Shown: positions 33,007 through 43,180, counted from the first letter of the stretch. The stretch: 64,000 nt of DNA from Kosakonia pseudosacchari (GCF_900184035.1 NZ_FXWP01000017.1:1-64000); one strand, 5' to 3'. Numbers and translations: made by a program. The notes: generated by a model from the letters alone, not told the origin.

Positions 33007-34308
33007 CTACATACCTGAACGATAGCGGCTAAAAAGCACCGCTTCGCCGCCGTTATCCATCTGAATCCAGCTTTGTGCGGGTTGCGTGCTGGCGATGATT
33101 CGCCCTTGTCGAATCGACCAGCGTACCGGCGACTGGCAGCGCACCGCATCAAAACCACTCTCAACGGGCAAAATAACCATGTTCGCCGGGTTACCCGTTG
33201 CAATACCGTACTGCGTTAAACCAAACGTTCTGGCGCTGTTATGGGTGATAAGACGCAGCCCATCATTAATTTGCTGGTAGCCCATCAACTGGCAAACATG
33301 CAGCCCCATATGCAGCACCTGCAACATATTCCCCGTGCCGAGCGGATACCAGGGATCAAACACATCGTCATGGCCAAAGCAGACATTGATCCCCGCCGCC
33401 AGCAACTCTTTCACCCGCGTGATCCCCCGGCGCTTGGGATAATCGTCAAAGCGCCCCTGCAAGTGAATGTTTACCAGCGGGTTAGCGACAAAGTTGATGC
33501 CGGAAAGCTTTAACAGGCGGAACAACCGCGAGGTGTACGCGCCATTGTAAGAGTGCATCGCCGTGGTATGGCTGGCGGTGACGCGCGGGCCGATGCCCAT
33601 CTTCAGCGCCAGCGCGGCAACGGTTTCGATAAAGCGCGACTGCTCATCGTCAATTTCATCACAGTGAATATCCAACGGACGGTCATATTTTTGCGCCAGT
33701 GCAAAAGCAATATGCAGCGATTCAACACCATATTCGCGGGTAAATTCAAAGTGCGGGATCGCGCCAACCACATCTGCGCCAAGCTGGAGCGCCTCTTCCA
33801 GTAATGCAGCACCGTTGGGATAGGAGAGAATGCCTTCCTGCGGGAAAGCGACGATTTGCAGATCAACCCACGGTGCGGCCTCTTTTTTTACTTCCAGCAT
33901 GGCTTTCAGCGCCGTCAGGCTGGGGTCGGAAACATCAACATGAGTTCGCACATGCTGCACGCCGTTCGCCATTTGCCATTTCAATGTTTGCCAGGCGCGC
34001 GCTTTGACATCTTCATGGCTCAGCAGCGCCTTGCGTTCTGCCCAGCGCTCAATGCCTTCAAACAGCGTGCCGGATTGGTTCCAGTTCGGCTCTCCGGCCG
34101 TTTGCGTGGTATCGAGGTGAATATGCGGTTCGACAAACGGCGGTAGCGCCAGCCCACCGTGCGCGTTCAATACTTCCAGGCTGTCGCTGTGTGTTTCATT
34201 CATCGGGGTAATTTCACCGAAACGACCATTCTCAATCGCGATTTGCCATAACCCTTCGCGATCGGGTAAATGCACATTCTGAACTAACCAAACCGGTGCT
34301 GCCGACAT
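33007..34308 (-). CDS. codA: Cytosine deaminase
   Basis: CodA (433 aa) deaminates cytosine to uracil in pyrimidine salvage; it is a metal-dependent amidohydrolase. Metal and catalytic residues sit in EPHIHLD (the His-x-His pair), [18 protein letters not shown] and [10 protein letters not shown]. It is very similar to E. coli CodA but has no codB permease beside it, so cytosine must enter by another transporter. It is divergent from nirB and sits where E. coli has tsgA. Confidence 0.94.
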   Translation of the reverse strand: MSAAPVWLVQNVHLPDREGLWQIAIENGRFGEITPMNETHSDSLEVLNAHGGLALPPFVEPHIHLDTTQTAGEPNWNQSGTLFEGIERWAERKALLSHEDVKARAWQTLKWQMANGVQHVRTHVDVSDPSLTALKAMLEVKKEAAPWVDLQIVAFPQEGILSYPNGAALLEEALQLGADVVGAIPHFEFTREYGVESLHIAFALAQKYDRPLDIHCDEIDDEQSRFIETVAALALKMGIGPRVTASHTTAMHSYNGAYTSRLFRLLKLSGINFVANPLVNIHLQGRFDDYPKRRGITRVKELLAAGINVCFGHDDVFDPWYPLGTGNMLQVLHMGLHVCQLMGYQQINDGLRLITHNSARTFGLTQYGIATGNPANMVILPVESGFDAVRCQSPVRWSIRQGRIIASTQPAQSWIQMDNGGEAVLFSRYRSGM

Positions 34309-34447
34309 AGTGTGACTCCCTCTGTTTCCTTCAGATAATTTGTATCAGACGCGCGTGCAAAAACCCTCTTTTTTTGTACACAAATTCTGCAAACCATAAA
34401 AGCCAGTGTTATCCGCGACTTATAAAAACCAATAAAAATCAAATATC

Positions 34448-34463
34448 TACCCATTAAGTGGTA
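34448..34463 (+). promoter_or_regulatory. NarL/NarP 7-2-7 site of the nirB promoter
   Basis: TACCCAT-TA-AGTGGTA is an inverted pair of NarL heptamers separated by two bases, the form bound by both NarL and NarP. Its centre lies 28 bases upstream of the FNR site centre, exactly the E. coli spacing (-69.5 versus -41.5). Confidence 0.85.
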
Positions 34464-34476
34464 TGTGAAGATGTAT

Positions 34477-34490
34477 TTGATGCACATCAA
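34477..34490 (+). promoter_or_regulatory. FNR site of the nirB promoter
   Basis: TTGAT-GCAC-ATCAA is a perfect FNR consensus site. With a start point near 34525 it is centred at -41.5, the class II activator position, giving induction in anaerobic conditions. Confidence 0.9.
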
Positions 34491-34511
34491 TAAGCCGGGT
34501 AGCTGAATCGT

Positions 34512-34517
34512 TAAGGT
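34512..34517 (+). promoter_or_regulatory. nirB -10 element
   Basis: TAAGGT at 34512-34517 matches the -10 of the E. coli nirB promoter, with no good -35, as expected for an FNR-dependent class II promoter. The predicted start point is about 34525, some 24 bases before the nirB ATG. Confidence 0.7.
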
Positions 34518-34548
34518 GGGTGGTAGTAGAAAAGAAATCGAGGCAAAA

Positions 34549-37092
34549 ATGAGCAAAGTCAAACTCGCTATTATCGGTAACGGCATGGTCGGCCACCGCT
34601 TTATTGAGGATCTCCTCGATAAAGCCGACGCCAACCAGTTCGATATTACCGTCTTCTGTGAGGAGCCGCGTAAAGCCTACGACCGCGTCCACCTCTCTTC
34701 CTATTTTTCCCATCATACGGCTGAAGAGCTGTCGCTGGTTCGCGAAGGCTTTTACGAGAAACACGGCGTAAAAGTGCTGGTCGGCGAGCGCGCTATCACC
34801 ATCAACCGTCAGGAAAAAGTGATCCACTCCAGCGCCGGACGCACGGTTTATTACGACAAATTGATTATGTCTACCGGTTCCTATCCATGGATCCCACCGA
34901 TCAAAGGTTCCGAAACACAAGACTGCTTCGTTTATCGCACTATTGAAGATTTGAACGCCATTGAATCCTGCGCACGTCGTAGCCGCCGCGGGGCGGTAGT
35001 CGGTGGTGGCTTGCTCGGGCTGGAAGCGGCCGGCGCGCTGAAAAACTTAGGCGTGGAAACACACGTCATTGAATTTGCGCCAATGCTGATGGCAGAACAG
35101 CTCGACCAGATGGGCGGCGAGCAACTGAAGCGCAAAATCGAAAGCATGGGCGTGCGCGTGCACACCAGCAAAAACACCAAAGAGATTGTGCAGGAAGGCA
35201 CTGAAGCGCGTAAAACCATGCGTTTCGCCGACGGTAGCGAGCTGGAAGTCGACTTTATCGTCTTCTCCACCGGTATTCGCCCGCGTGACAAACTGGCGAC
35301 CCAGTGCGGCCTGGACGTAGCGCAGCGCGGCGGCATTATGATCAACGATAGCTGCCAGACCTCCGATCCTGATATCTATGCCATCGGCGAGTGCGCCAGC
35401 TGGAATAATCGCGTGTATGGTCTGGTCGCGCCGGGTTACAAAATGGCGCAGGTGGCGGTGGATCATATCCTCGGCACCGCCAACGCCTTTGAAGGTGCAG
35501 ACCTCAGCGCCAAACTGAAACTGCTCGGCGTCGATGTTGGTGGGATCGGCGACGCCCATGGCCGCACGCCAGGCGCGCGTAGCTATGTCTATCTCGACGA
35601 AAGCAAAGAAGTCTACAAACGCCTGATTGTCAGCCCGGATAACAAAACCCTGCTCGGCGCTGTGCTGGTGGGCGATACCAGCGATTTCGGCAACCTGCTG
35701 CAACTGGTGCTGAACGCCATCGAGCTGCCGGAGAATCCGGACGCGCTGATCCTGCCGGCCCATGCGGCCGGCGGTAAACCCTCTATCGGCGTGGATAAGC
35801 TGCCGGACAGCGCGCAGATCTGCTCCTGCTTCGACGTCACCAAAGGTGACCTGATTGCCGCGATTAACAAAGGCTGTCACACCGTTGCCGCGCTGAAAGC
35901 CGAGACCAAAGCCGGCACTGGCTGCGGCGGTTGTATCCCGCTGGTGACGCAGGTGCTGAACGCTGAACTGGCGAAACAGGGCATCGAAGTGACCAACAAT
36001 CTGTGTGAACATTTTGCTTACTCTCGCCAGGAGCTGTATCACCTGATCCGCGTCGAAGGCATCAAATCTTTCGACGAACTGCTGGCAAAATATGGCAAAG
36101 GTTATGGTTGCGAAGTGTGTAAACCGACCGTCGGTTCCCTGCTGGCGTCCTGCTGGAATGAGTACATCCTGAAACCGCAGCACACGCCGTTGCAGGATAC
36201 CAACGACAACTTCCTCGCCAATATTCAGAAAGATGGCACCTATTCCGTGATCCCGCGCTCCGCAGGCGGCGAAATCACCCCGGAAGGGCTGATGGAAGTG
36301 GGCCGTATCGCCCGTGAATTCAATCTCTACACCAAAATCACCGGTTCTCAGCGTATCGGCCTGTTCGGCGCGCAAAAAGACGATCTGCCGGAAATCTGGC
36401 GTCAGTTGATTAACGCGGGCTTTGAAACTGGCCATGCCTACGCCAAAGCGCTGCGTATGGCGAAAACCTGTGTCGGTTCGACCTGGTGCCGTTACGGTGT
36501 CGGCGACAGCGTGGGCTTCGGCGTTGAGCTGGAAAACCGCTACAAAGGCATCCGTACTCCGCACAAAATGAAGTTCGGCGTCTCTGGCTGTACCCGCGAA
36601 TGCGCCGAAGCGCAGGGTAAAGACGTGGGGATTATCGCCACGGAAAAAGGCTGGAACCTGTATGTGTGCGGTAACGGCGGCATGAAACCGCGCCATGCGG
36701 ATCTGCTGGCGGCGGATCTCGATCGCGAAACCCTGCTGCACTATCTCGATCGCTTTATGATGTTCTACATCCGTACCGCCGACAAGCTGACGCGTACCGC
36801 CTCCTGGCTCGACAGCATGGAAGGCGGCATCGACTACCTGAAGAGCGTGATTATCGACGACAAACTGGGCTTTGACGCGCAGCTTGAAGAAGAGATGACC
36901 CGCCTGCGTGAAGCGGTGGTCTGCGAGTGGACAGAGACGGTGAACACGCCTTCCGCGCAGCTTCGCTTCAAACACTTTATCAACAGCGACCGCCGCGATC
37001 CGAACGTGCAGGTAGTGCCAGAGCGTGCGCAACATCGCCCGGCAACGCCGTATGAACGTATCCCGGTGGTGTTAGTGGAGGAAAACGCATGA
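34549..37092 (+). CDS. nirB: NADH-dependent nitrite reductase, large subunit
   Basis: NirB (847 aa) reduces nitrite to ammonia in the cytosol with NADH. The start MSKVKLAIIGNGMVGHRF after GAGGC gives the standard 847 residues. In order: FAD/NAD(P) binding motifs IGNGMVG and VGGGLLG, BFD-like [2Fe-2S] cysteines (CSCFD, GCGGC), and the sirohaem/4Fe-4S cluster cysteines Cys641, Cys647 (CVGSTWC) and Cys681, Cys685 (CTREC). It overlaps nirD by four bases. A long open frame on the opposite strand is a shadow. Confidence 0.97.
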   Translation: MSKVKLAIIGNGMVGHRFIEDLLDKADANQFDITVFCEEPRKAYDRVHLSSYFSHHTAEELSLVREGFYEKHGVKVLVGERAITINRQEKVIHSSAGRTVYYDKLIMSTGSYPWIPPIKGSETQDCFVYRTIEDLNAIESCARRSRRGAVVGGGLLGLEAAGALKNLGVETHVIEFAPMLMAEQLDQMGGEQLKRKIESMGVRVHTSKNTKEIVQEGTEARKTMRFADGSELEVDFIVFSTGIRPRDKLATQCGLDVAQRGGIMINDSCQTSDPDIYAIGECASWNNRVYGLVAPGYKMAQVAVDHILGTANAFEGADLSAKLKLLGVDVGGIGDAHGRTPGARSYVYLDESKEVYKRLIVSPDNKTLLGAVLVGDTSDFGNLLQLVLNAIELPENPDALILPAHAAGGKPSIGVDKLPDSAQICSCFDVTKGDLIAAINKGCHTVAALKAETKAGTGCGGCIPLVTQVLNAELAKQGIEVTNNLCEHFAYSRQELYHLIRVEGIKSFDELLAKYGKGYGCEVCKPTVGSLLASCWNEYILKPQHTPLQDTNDNFLANIQKDGTYSVIPRSAGGEITPEGLMEVGRIAREFNLYTKITGSQRIGLFGAQKDDLPEIWRQLINAGFETGHAYAKALRMAKTCVGSTWCRYGVGDSVGFGVELENRYKGIRTPHKMKFGVSGCTRECAEAQGKDVGIIATEKGWNLYVCGNGGMKPRHADLLAADLDRETLLHYLDRFMMFYIRTADKLTRTASWLDSMEGGIDYLKSVIIDDKLGFDAQLEEEMTRLREAVVCEWTETVNTPSAQLRFKHFINSDRRDPNVQVVPERAQHRPATPYERIPVVLVEENA

Positions 37093-37415
37093 GCCAGTGG
37101 AACACCGTCTGCAACATCGATGACATCATCCCTGCGACCGGCGTATGCGCGTTGGTGAAAGGTCAGCAAGTCGCGATTTTTCGCCCGCGCCATGATGACC
37201 AGGTGTATGCCATCAGCAACATCGACCCGTTTTTTGAGTCCAGCGTGCTGTCTCGCGGTCTTATCGCTGAACATCAGGGCGAGTTGTGGGTTGCCAGCCC
37301 GCTGAAAAAACAGCGCTTCCGCCTGCGCGACGGCGTATGCATGGAAGATGAAAGCCGCTCTGTCGCGCATTTCGATGCGCGCGTGAAAGACGGCGAAGTA
37401 CAAATTAAAGCGTAA
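37089..37415 (+). CDS. nirD: Nitrite reductase small subunit
   Basis: NirD (108 aa) is the Rieske-like small subunit of the NADH nitrite reductase. It starts MSQWNTVCNIDDI overlapping the nirB stop (ATGA). As in E. coli, the Rieske iron-ligand residues are not all present, so no cluster is expected; the subunit is needed for activity. It is followed by a 98-base gap holding a hairpin and a T-rich tract before nirC. Confidence 0.95.
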   Translation: MSQWNTVCNIDDIIPATGVCALVKGQQVAIFRPRHDDQVYAISNIDPFFESSVLSRGLIAEHQGELWVASPLKKQRFRLRDGVCMEDESRSVAHFDARVKDGEVQIKA

Positions 37416-37422
37416 TACCCCT

Positions 37423-37443
37423 GCGGGGGCGCAATGTCCCCGC
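37423..37443 (+). other. Hairpin and T-rich tract between nirD and nirC
   Basis: GCGGGG (37423-37428) and CCCCGC (37438-37443) form a 6-bp GC stem with a nine-base loop, followed by about 55 bases of mostly T and C up to the nirC start. This resembles an imperfect or partial terminator within the operon that could reduce nirC and cysG expression relative to nirBD. Confidence 0.55.
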
Positions 37444-37513
37444 TGTTTCACTTTTTCGTTTTCATTTTTTTTCCTTTTAAACATTTTCTTTTTAACTTTG
37501 GATAATCAACATT

Positions 37514-38323
37514 ATGTTTACCGACACGATTAATAAGTGCGCGGCTAACGCTGCGCGTATCGCTCGCCTCTCTGCACAAAATCCGCTGGGTTTCTGGATA
37601 AGTTCCGCCATGGCGGGCGCTTATGTTGGCCTCGGCATTATCCTGATTTTCACGCTCGGCAACCTGCTTGATCCGGCGTTGCGCCCGCTGGTGATGGGCG
37701 CAACCTTTGGCATTGCCTTAACGCTGGTGATTATCGCCGGTTCTGAGCTTTTTACCGGCCACACCATGTTTCTGACGCTGGGCGTCAAAGCGGGCACTAT
37801 TCGCCACGGGCAAATGTGGTCTATTTTGCCGCAAACCTGGCTCGGTAATTTGCTCGGCTCAGTGTTTGTCGCGCTGCTTTACAACTGGGGCGGCGGCAGT
37901 TTATTACCCGTAGATACGAGCCTGGTGCACGCGGTCGCGCTGGCCAAAACCAGTGCGCCAGCAACGGTGCTGTTTTTTAAGGGCACGCTGTGTAACTGGC
38001 TGGTGTGCCTGGCTATCTGGATGGCAATCCGTACCGAAGGCGCAGCGAAATTCCTCGCTATCTGGTGGTGCCTGCTGGCGTTTATCGCCTCGGGTTACGA
38101 ACACTCCATCGCCAATATGACGCTCTTTGCGCTCTCCTGGTTCGGCCATCACAGCGAGGCGTATACCCTCTCCGGGATTGGGCATAACCTGTTGTGGGTA
38201 ACGCTTGGCAATACCTTCTCTGGCGCGGTATTTATGGGGTTAGGTTACTGGTATGCTACGCCAAAATCTGAGCGTCCTTCTGCGGTCACCCGCGTGGCAA
38301 GCCAGGCTACAGCGAATAACTAA
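37514..38323 (+). CDS. nirC: Nitrite channel NirC
   Basis: NirC (269 aa) is a formate-nitrite transporter family channel for nitrite uptake and export in the inner membrane. About six hydrophobic segments are visible, with FNT motifs such as FTGHTMFLTLG and KTSAPATVLFFKGTLCNWLV. Its ribosome-binding site (TTTGGATAATCAACATT before ATG) is weak. It is separated from cysG by 17 bases. Confidence 0.95.
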   Translation: MFTDTINKCAANAARIARLSAQNPLGFWISSAMAGAYVGLGIILIFTLGNLLDPALRPLVMGATFGIALTLVIIAGSELFTGHTMFLTLGVKAGTIRHGQMWSILPQTWLGNLLGSVFVALLYNWGGGSLLPVDTSLVHAVALAKTSAPATVLFFKGTLCNWLVCLAIWMAIRTEGAAKFLAIWWCLLAFIASGYEHSIANMTLFALSWFGHHSEAYTLSGIGHNLLWVTLGNTFSGAVFMGLGYWYATPKSERPSAVTRVASQATANN

Positions 38324-38340
38324 AATGATGAGGTAATGTC

Positions 38341-39705
38341 GTGGACCATTTGCCAATTTTTTGCCAGCTACGCGATCGCCAGTGCCTGCTTGTCGGTGGT
38401 GGCGATGTCGCAGAACGTAAAGCCCGGCTGTTAATGGATGCGGGTGCACGGCTTACCGTCAACGCGCTCACCTTTGTTCCTCAGTTCACCGTGTGGGCTG
38501 AAGAAGGCATGTTGACGCTGGTTGAAGGCGAATTTAGCGAAACGCTGTTAGACGCGTGCTGGCTGGCGATTGCCGCAACGGACGACGAAGCAGTAAATCA
38601 GCGTGTCAGCGATGCGGCAGAGCAGCGCCGAATCTTCTGCAACGTTGTGGACGCGCCCAAACAGGCAAGTTTTATCATGCCGTCAATCATTGACCGCTCA
38701 CCGTTGATGGTAGCGGTCTCTTCCGGTGGCACATCGCCGGTGCTGGCGCGTTTGCTGCGTGAAAAACTGGAATCACTGCTGCCGCAGCATCTTGGTCATA
38801 TCGCTCATTTCGCGGGCACGTTACGCAGCCGGGTCAAAAAGCAGTTCGCCAGTATGAGTGAGCGCCGTCGTTTCTGGGAAAAATTGTTCGTCAATGACCG
38901 ACTGGCGCAATCGCTGGCGAACGAGGATACAGCTGCCGTGGAGAAAATGACCGAACAGCTGCTGGCTGAACCGCTGGATAACCGTGGTGAAGTGGTGCTG
39001 GTTGGCGCGGGGCCTGGCGACGCCGGGCTGCTGACCTTAAAAGGTTTGCAGCAGATCCAGCAAGCCGATGTGGTGGTTTACGACCGGCTGGTTTCCGATG
39101 AGATTATGAATCTGGTGCGCCGCGACGCTGACCGGGTATTTGTTGGCAAACGCGCGGGCTATCACTGCGTGCCGCAGGAGGAGATCAACCAGATCCTGCT
39201 GCGCGAAGCGCAAAGCGGTAAACGCGTTGTCCGGCTCAAGGGCGGCGATCCGTTTATTTTCGGGCGCGGCGGTGAAGAGCTGGAAACGCTCTGCCACGCA
39301 GGCATTCCTTTTTCGGTGGTGCCGGGAATTACGGCGGCATCAGGCTGTTCAGCTTACTCCGGCATTCCGCTAACCCATCGCGATTATGCGCAAAGCGTGC
39401 GGCTGGTGACTGGCCACCTGAAAACCGGTGGCGAGCTGGACTGGGCCAATCTGGCTGCGGAAAAGCAAACGCTGGTGTTCTATATGGGACTGAATCAGGC
39501 GGCAACGATTCAGGCACAACTCATAGCGCATGGAATGCAGGCGGATATGTCGGTGGCGCTGGTGGAAAACGGCACCTCGGTGCAGCAGAAAGTCGTCAGT
39601 GGCGCGTTGTCGCAGTTGGGCGAACTGGCACAGCAGGTGCAAAGCCCGGCGCTGATCATTGTTGGTCGCGTGGTGGGGCTGCGCGATAAGCTCAAATGGT
39701 TCTAA
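38341..39705 (+). CDS. cysG: Sirohaem synthase CysG
   Basis: CysG (454 aa) makes sirohaem from uroporphyrinogen III. The N-terminal half (CysG-B, residues 1 to about 215) is the precorrin-2 dehydrogenase/ferrochelatase ([18 protein letters not shown] site). The C-terminal half is the SAM-dependent methyltransferase ([34 protein letters not shown]). It starts at GTG, 38341, as in E. coli. Sirohaem is the cofactor of NirB and of sulfite reductase, explaining the operon. Confidence 0.96.
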   Translation: MDHLPIFCQLRDRQCLLVGGGDVAERKARLLMDAGARLTVNALTFVPQFTVWAEEGMLTLVEGEFSETLLDACWLAIAATDDEAVNQRVSDAAEQRRIFCNVVDAPKQASFIMPSIIDRSPLMVAVSSGGTSPVLARLLREKLESLLPQHLGHIAHFAGTLRSRVKKQFASMSERRRFWEKLFVNDRLAQSLANEDTAAVEKMTEQLLAEPLDNRGEVVLVGAGPGDAGLLTLKGLQQIQQADVVVYDRLVSDEIMNLVRRDADRVFVGKRAGYHCVPQEEINQILLREAQSGKRVVRLKGGDPFIFGRGGEELETLCHAGIPFSVVPGITAASGCSAYSGIPLTHRDYAQSVRLVTGHLKTGGELDWANLAAEKQTLVFYMGLNQAATIQAQLIAHGMQADMSVALVENGTSVQQKVVSGALSQLGELAQQVQSPALIIVGRVVGLRDKLKWF

Positions 39706-39711
39706 AAACAG

Positions 39712-39740
39712 AAAAAGGGCAGGTAAAACCTGCCCTTTTT
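39712..39740. terminator. Terminator after cysG
   Basis: AAAAAGGGCAGG and CCTGCCCTTTTT form a perfect 12-bp stem with a five-base loop (TAAAA), ending in T residues on the plus strand and A residues upstream, so it can work for both cysG and the convergent trpS. Confidence 0.93.
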
Positions 39741-39749
39741 ATTGTCTAA

Positions 39750-39774
39750 AAACCCCCAGGCTGGCTGAGGGTTT
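39750..39774 (-). terminator. Terminator of the trpS operon
   Basis: Reading the minus strand, AAACCCTCAG, CCAG and CTGGGGGTTT form a stem with one mismatch, followed by TTTTTAGA. It lies after the trpS stop and just before the cysG terminator. Confidence 0.65.
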
Positions 39775-39814
39775 AAGACGACGTTCAGCGATAAAGCGCT
39801 TTTAAGGTCTGCGA

Positions 39815-40819
39815 TTACGGTTTAGCGACGAAACCAATCGCTTCGTAGACTTTCTTCAGGGTTTCCGACGCACGCGCGCTGGCTTTTTCCGCGCCGTCTT
39901 TCATCACCTGTTGCAGGAAGGCTTCATCATTGCGATAGCGATGATAACGCTCTTGCAGCTCGGTCAGCATGCCGGAGACGGCATCCGCCACTTCGCCTTT
40001 CAGATGGCCGTACATTTTGCCTTCAAAGTGCTGTTCCAGCTCCGCAATACTCTGCCCGGTTACCGCAGAGAGAATATCCAGCAGGTTAGAGACGCCCGCT
40101 TTGTTGGCGATGTCGTAACGCACTACTGGCGGCTCGTCGGAGTCGGTAACGGCGCGTTTGATTTTTTTCACCACCGATTTCGGATCTTCCAGCAGGCCGA
40201 TAACGTTGTTGCGGTTATCGTCCGATTTGGACATCTTCTTGGTCGGCTCCAGCAGCGACATCACGCGCGCGCCGGATTTCGGAATGAACGGCTCAGGCAC
40301 TTTGAAGATATCGCCATAAATCGCGTTGAAACGCTGGGCGATATCGCGGCTCAGCTCCAGATGCTGTTTCTGGTCTTCACCCACCGGCACCTGGTTGGTT
40401 TGGTACAGCAGAATGTCTGCCGCCATCAGCACCGGGTAATCAAACAGACCGGCGTTGATGTTTTCCGCATAGCGTGCGGATTTGTCTTTGAACTGGGTCA
40501 TGCGGCTCAGTTCACCGAAATAGGTGTAGCAGTTCAGCGCCCAGCCAAGCTGCGCATGCTCTGGCACATGGGACTGAACGAAGATAGTGCTTTTTTGCGG
40601 ATCGATGCCGCACGCCAGGTAAAGTGCCAGCGTGTCCAGCGTCGCCTTGCGCAGCGCTTGCGGATCCTGGCGCACGGTAATCGCGTGCTGGTCAACGATG
40701 CAGTAGATACAGTGATAGTCGTCCTGCATGTTCACCCACTGACGCAGCGCACCCATATAGTTGCCAATGGTTAATTCACCTGAGGGCTGTGCGCCACTAA
40801 AGACGATGGGCTTAGTCAT
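39815..40819 (-). CDS. trpS: Tryptophanyl-tRNA synthetase
   Basis: TrpS (334 aa) is a class I synthetase. The HIGH-like motif is in [11 protein letters not shown] near the N-terminus, and the signature KMSKS is in KKMSKSDDN (near 195). It is the last gene of the aroK-...-gph-trpS operon and overlaps gph by eight bases. Confidence 0.97.
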   Translation of the reverse strand: MTKPIVFSGAQPSGELTIGNYMGALRQWVNMQDDYHCIYCIVDQHAITVRQDPQALRKATLDTLALYLACGIDPQKSTIFVQSHVPEHAQLGWALNCYTYFGELSRMTQFKDKSARYAENINAGLFDYPVLMAADILLYQTNQVPVGEDQKQHLELSRDIAQRFNAIYGDIFKVPEPFIPKSGARVMSLLEPTKKMSKSDDNRNNVIGLLEDPKSVVKKIKRAVTDSDEPPVVRYDIANKAGVSNLLDILSAVTGQSIAELEQHFEGKMYGHLKGEVADAVSGMLTELQERYHRYRNDEAFLQQVMKDGAEKASARASETLKKVYEAIGFVAKP

Positions 40820-41570
40820 TTTTCATTTCCTGATTTTCACTGTGCGAAAGCCCGAGTGCGGGCAGTAAATCTTTGAAGTGATCGAACACGTAATCCGGCT
40901 CGCTGGCGGTAATCGCTTCGCCGTAGTTATACCCGTAGGTCAGACCAACAGAAGCGCTACCTGCCGCCTTAGCGGCCAGGATGTCATTACGCGAATCACC
41001 CACGAAGAGCAATTCATGAGGTTGAATATTGAGCTTTTTGCACACCAGAAGCAACGGTTCCGGGTGCGGCTTTTTGTTCACCACATCATCGCCGCCGACC
41101 ACAAACGTGAAGTATTGCGCAATGCCCAGCGCCTCCAGCAGCGGTGCCACGAACGGTGTCGGCTTATTGGTCACCAGCGCCAGTGGCAAGCCTTTGGCAT
41201 GCAGAGCCGTCAGCGTCTGTTCCACGTCCGGGAACAGAAAACTGCCTTCTTCCACGGTCTCTTCGTAATAACGGTTGAACAGCTTACGCAGCATGCGTAT
41301 CTGCTCTTCCTGCGGAATGTCGTTATCAACGTCAGGTTTGCCCTGCGCCGCGCGCTGGCTGGTGCGCTCCTGGCGAGCCCAGTTAAACGCCCGCTCCATC
41401 AACACATCCGCGCCGTTACCAATCCATGTCACTACGCGCGCTTCGCCCGCTTGCGGCAGCTCAAGGGCATACAGCGCGCTGTCCACCGCAGCGGTCAGAC
41501 CCGGCGCGCTATCCACCAGCGTACCGTCGAGATCAAAAGCAATACCCTGAATCGACTGCATTTTATTCAT
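40812..41570 (-). CDS. gph: Phosphoglycolate phosphatase
   Basis: Gph (252 aa) is a HAD-family phosphatase that removes 2-phosphoglycolate formed during DNA repair. The motif [14 protein letters not shown] (catalytic Asp near residue 13) and [16 protein letters not shown] (motif IV) are present. It overlaps rpe by eight bases and trpS by eight, so all three are translationally coupled. Confidence 0.96.
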   Translation of the reverse strand: MNKMQSIQGIAFDLDGTLVDSAPGLTAAVDSALYALELPQAGEARVVTWIGNGADVLMERAFNWARQERTSQRAAQGKPDVDNDIPQEEQIRMLRKLFNRYYEETVEEGSFLFPDVEQTLTALHAKGLPLALVTNKPTPFVAPLLEALGIAQYFTFVVGGDDVVNKKPHPEPLLLVCKKLNIQPHELLFVGDSRNDILAAKAAGSASVGLTYGYNYGEAITASEPDYVFDHFKDLLPALGLSHSENQEMKND

Positions 41571-42240
41571 GACTTACCTTTGCCAGTTCATTACGCATTT
41601 CATCAATAACCTGTTTGTAATCCGGTTTATCGAAAATCGCCGAACCCGCGACAAACATATCCGCGCCCGCTGCAGCGATATCGCCGATGTTGCTCACCTT
41701 AACGCCGCCGTCGACTTCGAGACGGATATCAAAGCCTGAGGCATCAATGCGACGACGCACTTCACGCAGCTTATCCAGCGTGTGTGGAATAAAAGACTGG
41801 CCGCCAAAACCGGGGTTTACCGACATCAGCAGGATCACGTCCAGTTTGTCCATCACATAATCCAGGTAGCTGAGCGGTGTTGCCGGGTTAAACACCAGCC
41901 CCGCTTTACAGCCATGTTCTTTGATGAGCTGCAGGGAGCGATCAACGTGTTCGGACGCTTCGGGATGAAAGGTGATAATGCTGGCGCCAGCGGCGGCGAA
42001 ATCCGGGATCAGCCGATCAACCGGTTTCACCATCAGATGAACATCTATAGGCGCGGTGATGCCATAATTGCGCAGCGCTTTGAGCACCATCGGGCCAATG
42101 GTCAAATTCGGCACGTAATGGTTATCCATTACGTCGAAATGCACCACATCACCGCCCGCAGCCAGTACGGCGGCGGTATCTTCGCCCAGGCGAGCAAAAT
42201 CAGCCGACAAAATCGAGGGGGCAATCAAATACTGTTTCAT
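41563..42240 (-). CDS. rpe: Ribulose-phosphate 3-epimerase
   Basis: Rpe (225 aa) interconverts ribulose 5-phosphate and xylulose 5-phosphate in the pentose phosphate pathway. It is a TIM barrel with [29 protein letters not shown] (metal ligands), [10 protein letters not shown] and LEVDGGVK motifs. The start [11 protein letters not shown] at 42240 is chosen over a Met two codons earlier, as in E. coli. It follows dam by 51 bases. Confidence 0.96.
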   Translation of the reverse strand: MKQYLIAPSILSADFARLGEDTAAVLAAGGDVVHFDVMDNHYVPNLTIGPMVLKALRNYGITAPIDVHLMVKPVDRLIPDFAAAGASIITFHPEASEHVDRSLQLIKEHGCKAGLVFNPATPLSYLDYVMDKLDVILLMSVNPGFGGQSFIPHTLDKLREVRRRIDASGFDIRLEVDGGVKVSNIGDIAAAGADMFVAGSAIFDKPDYKQVIDEMRNELAKVSHE

Positions 42241-42291
42241 CCGCATCTCCTTGAGAAAGTAGGGTTCGGCAGGCAGCGCGGTGAATGCGAA

Positions 42292-43113
42292 TTATCGCGG
42301 AGCCGGGCGATAGAGCGCCAGCAGCTCATCCACCTTTTTACGTGTACCACCGTTACTGCTGATACTGCGCCGCACTTTTACCACGTGCAATTTTGCCTGA
42401 CTGTACCACTCACGCGTTAACAGCGTATCGTGGTTGGAAATCAATACCGGGATCCGGTTTTGCACCAGACTTTCGGCAATCGCCGCCAAATGCGCCTGCT
42501 GCTCAAGACTGAAACTGTTGGTGTGATACGCCGTAAAATTGGCCGTCGCCGACAGCGGGGCGTAAGGCGGATCGCAGTAGACCACGGAGTTCTCGTCAGC
42601 GCGCGCCATGCTATCTGCGTAAGATTCGCAGTAAAAAAAGGCATTCTGCGCTTTTTCGGCGAAGTGGTACAACTCCGCTTCCGGGAAATAGGGTTTCTTA
42701 TAACGGCCGAACGGCACGTTGAATTCACCGCGCAAATTATAGCGGCACAGGCCGTTGTAGCCATGGCGATTGAGGTATAAAAACAGCAGCGCGCGCCGGA
42801 AAGGCTCCTGGCACTGGTTAAACTCTTCGCGCAGCTGGTAATAAACCGCAGACTGATTCGTCTCAGGCGCGAACAACGCCCGTGCCTGGCGCACATACTC
42901 GTCAGGCTGGTCTTTAACGATGTTATAGAGGCTAATCAAGTCGCTGTTGATATCAGCGAGGATATAGCGGGAGAACGACGTGTTGAGAAACACCGAACCC
43001 GCGCCGACGAACGGCTCGATAAGGCATTCACCCTGCGGCAGATGCCTTCCGATATCGTCCAGCAGGGGGTATTTCCCCCCTGCCCATTTCAAAAAAGCGC
43101 GATTCTTTTTCAT
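42292..43113 (-). CDS. dam: DNA adenine methyltransferase Dam
   Basis: Dam (273 aa) methylates N6 of adenine in GATC and directs mismatch repair and replication initiation timing. The SAM-binding motif AGGKYPLLDD (11-20) and the catalytic DPPY at residues 181-184 are intact. The length is slightly under the 278 of E. coli. It lies between damX and rpe; a separate promoter inside damX is known in E. coli. Confidence 0.96.
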   Translation of the reverse strand: MKKNRAFLKWAGGKYPLLDDIGRHLPQGECLIEPFVGAGSVFLNTSFSRYILADINSDLISLYNIVKDQPDEYVRQARALFAPETNQSAVYYQLREEFNQCQEPFRRALLFLYLNRHGYNGLCRYNLRGEFNVPFGRYKKPYFPEAELYHFAEKAQNAFFYCESYADSMARADENSVVYCDPPYAPLSATANFTAYHTNSFSLEQQAHLAAIAESLVQNRIPVLISNHDTLLTREWYSQAKLHVVKVRRSISSNGGTRKKVDELLALYRPAPR

Positions 43114-43180
43114 GCTGACTGATTACTTACACTCTCTCCGGCTGTGGAGAAAGCTCCGACAGCATCCTGCGCTTTATACA

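Noticed and set aside
35047-37035. Open frame of about 660 codons antisense to nirB
   Set aside because: It lies wholly opposite nirB in a fixed phase, lacks any recognisable domain and has His/Gln/Arg-rich composition typical of antisense translation of GC-rich coding DNA. nirB is certain from its motifs.
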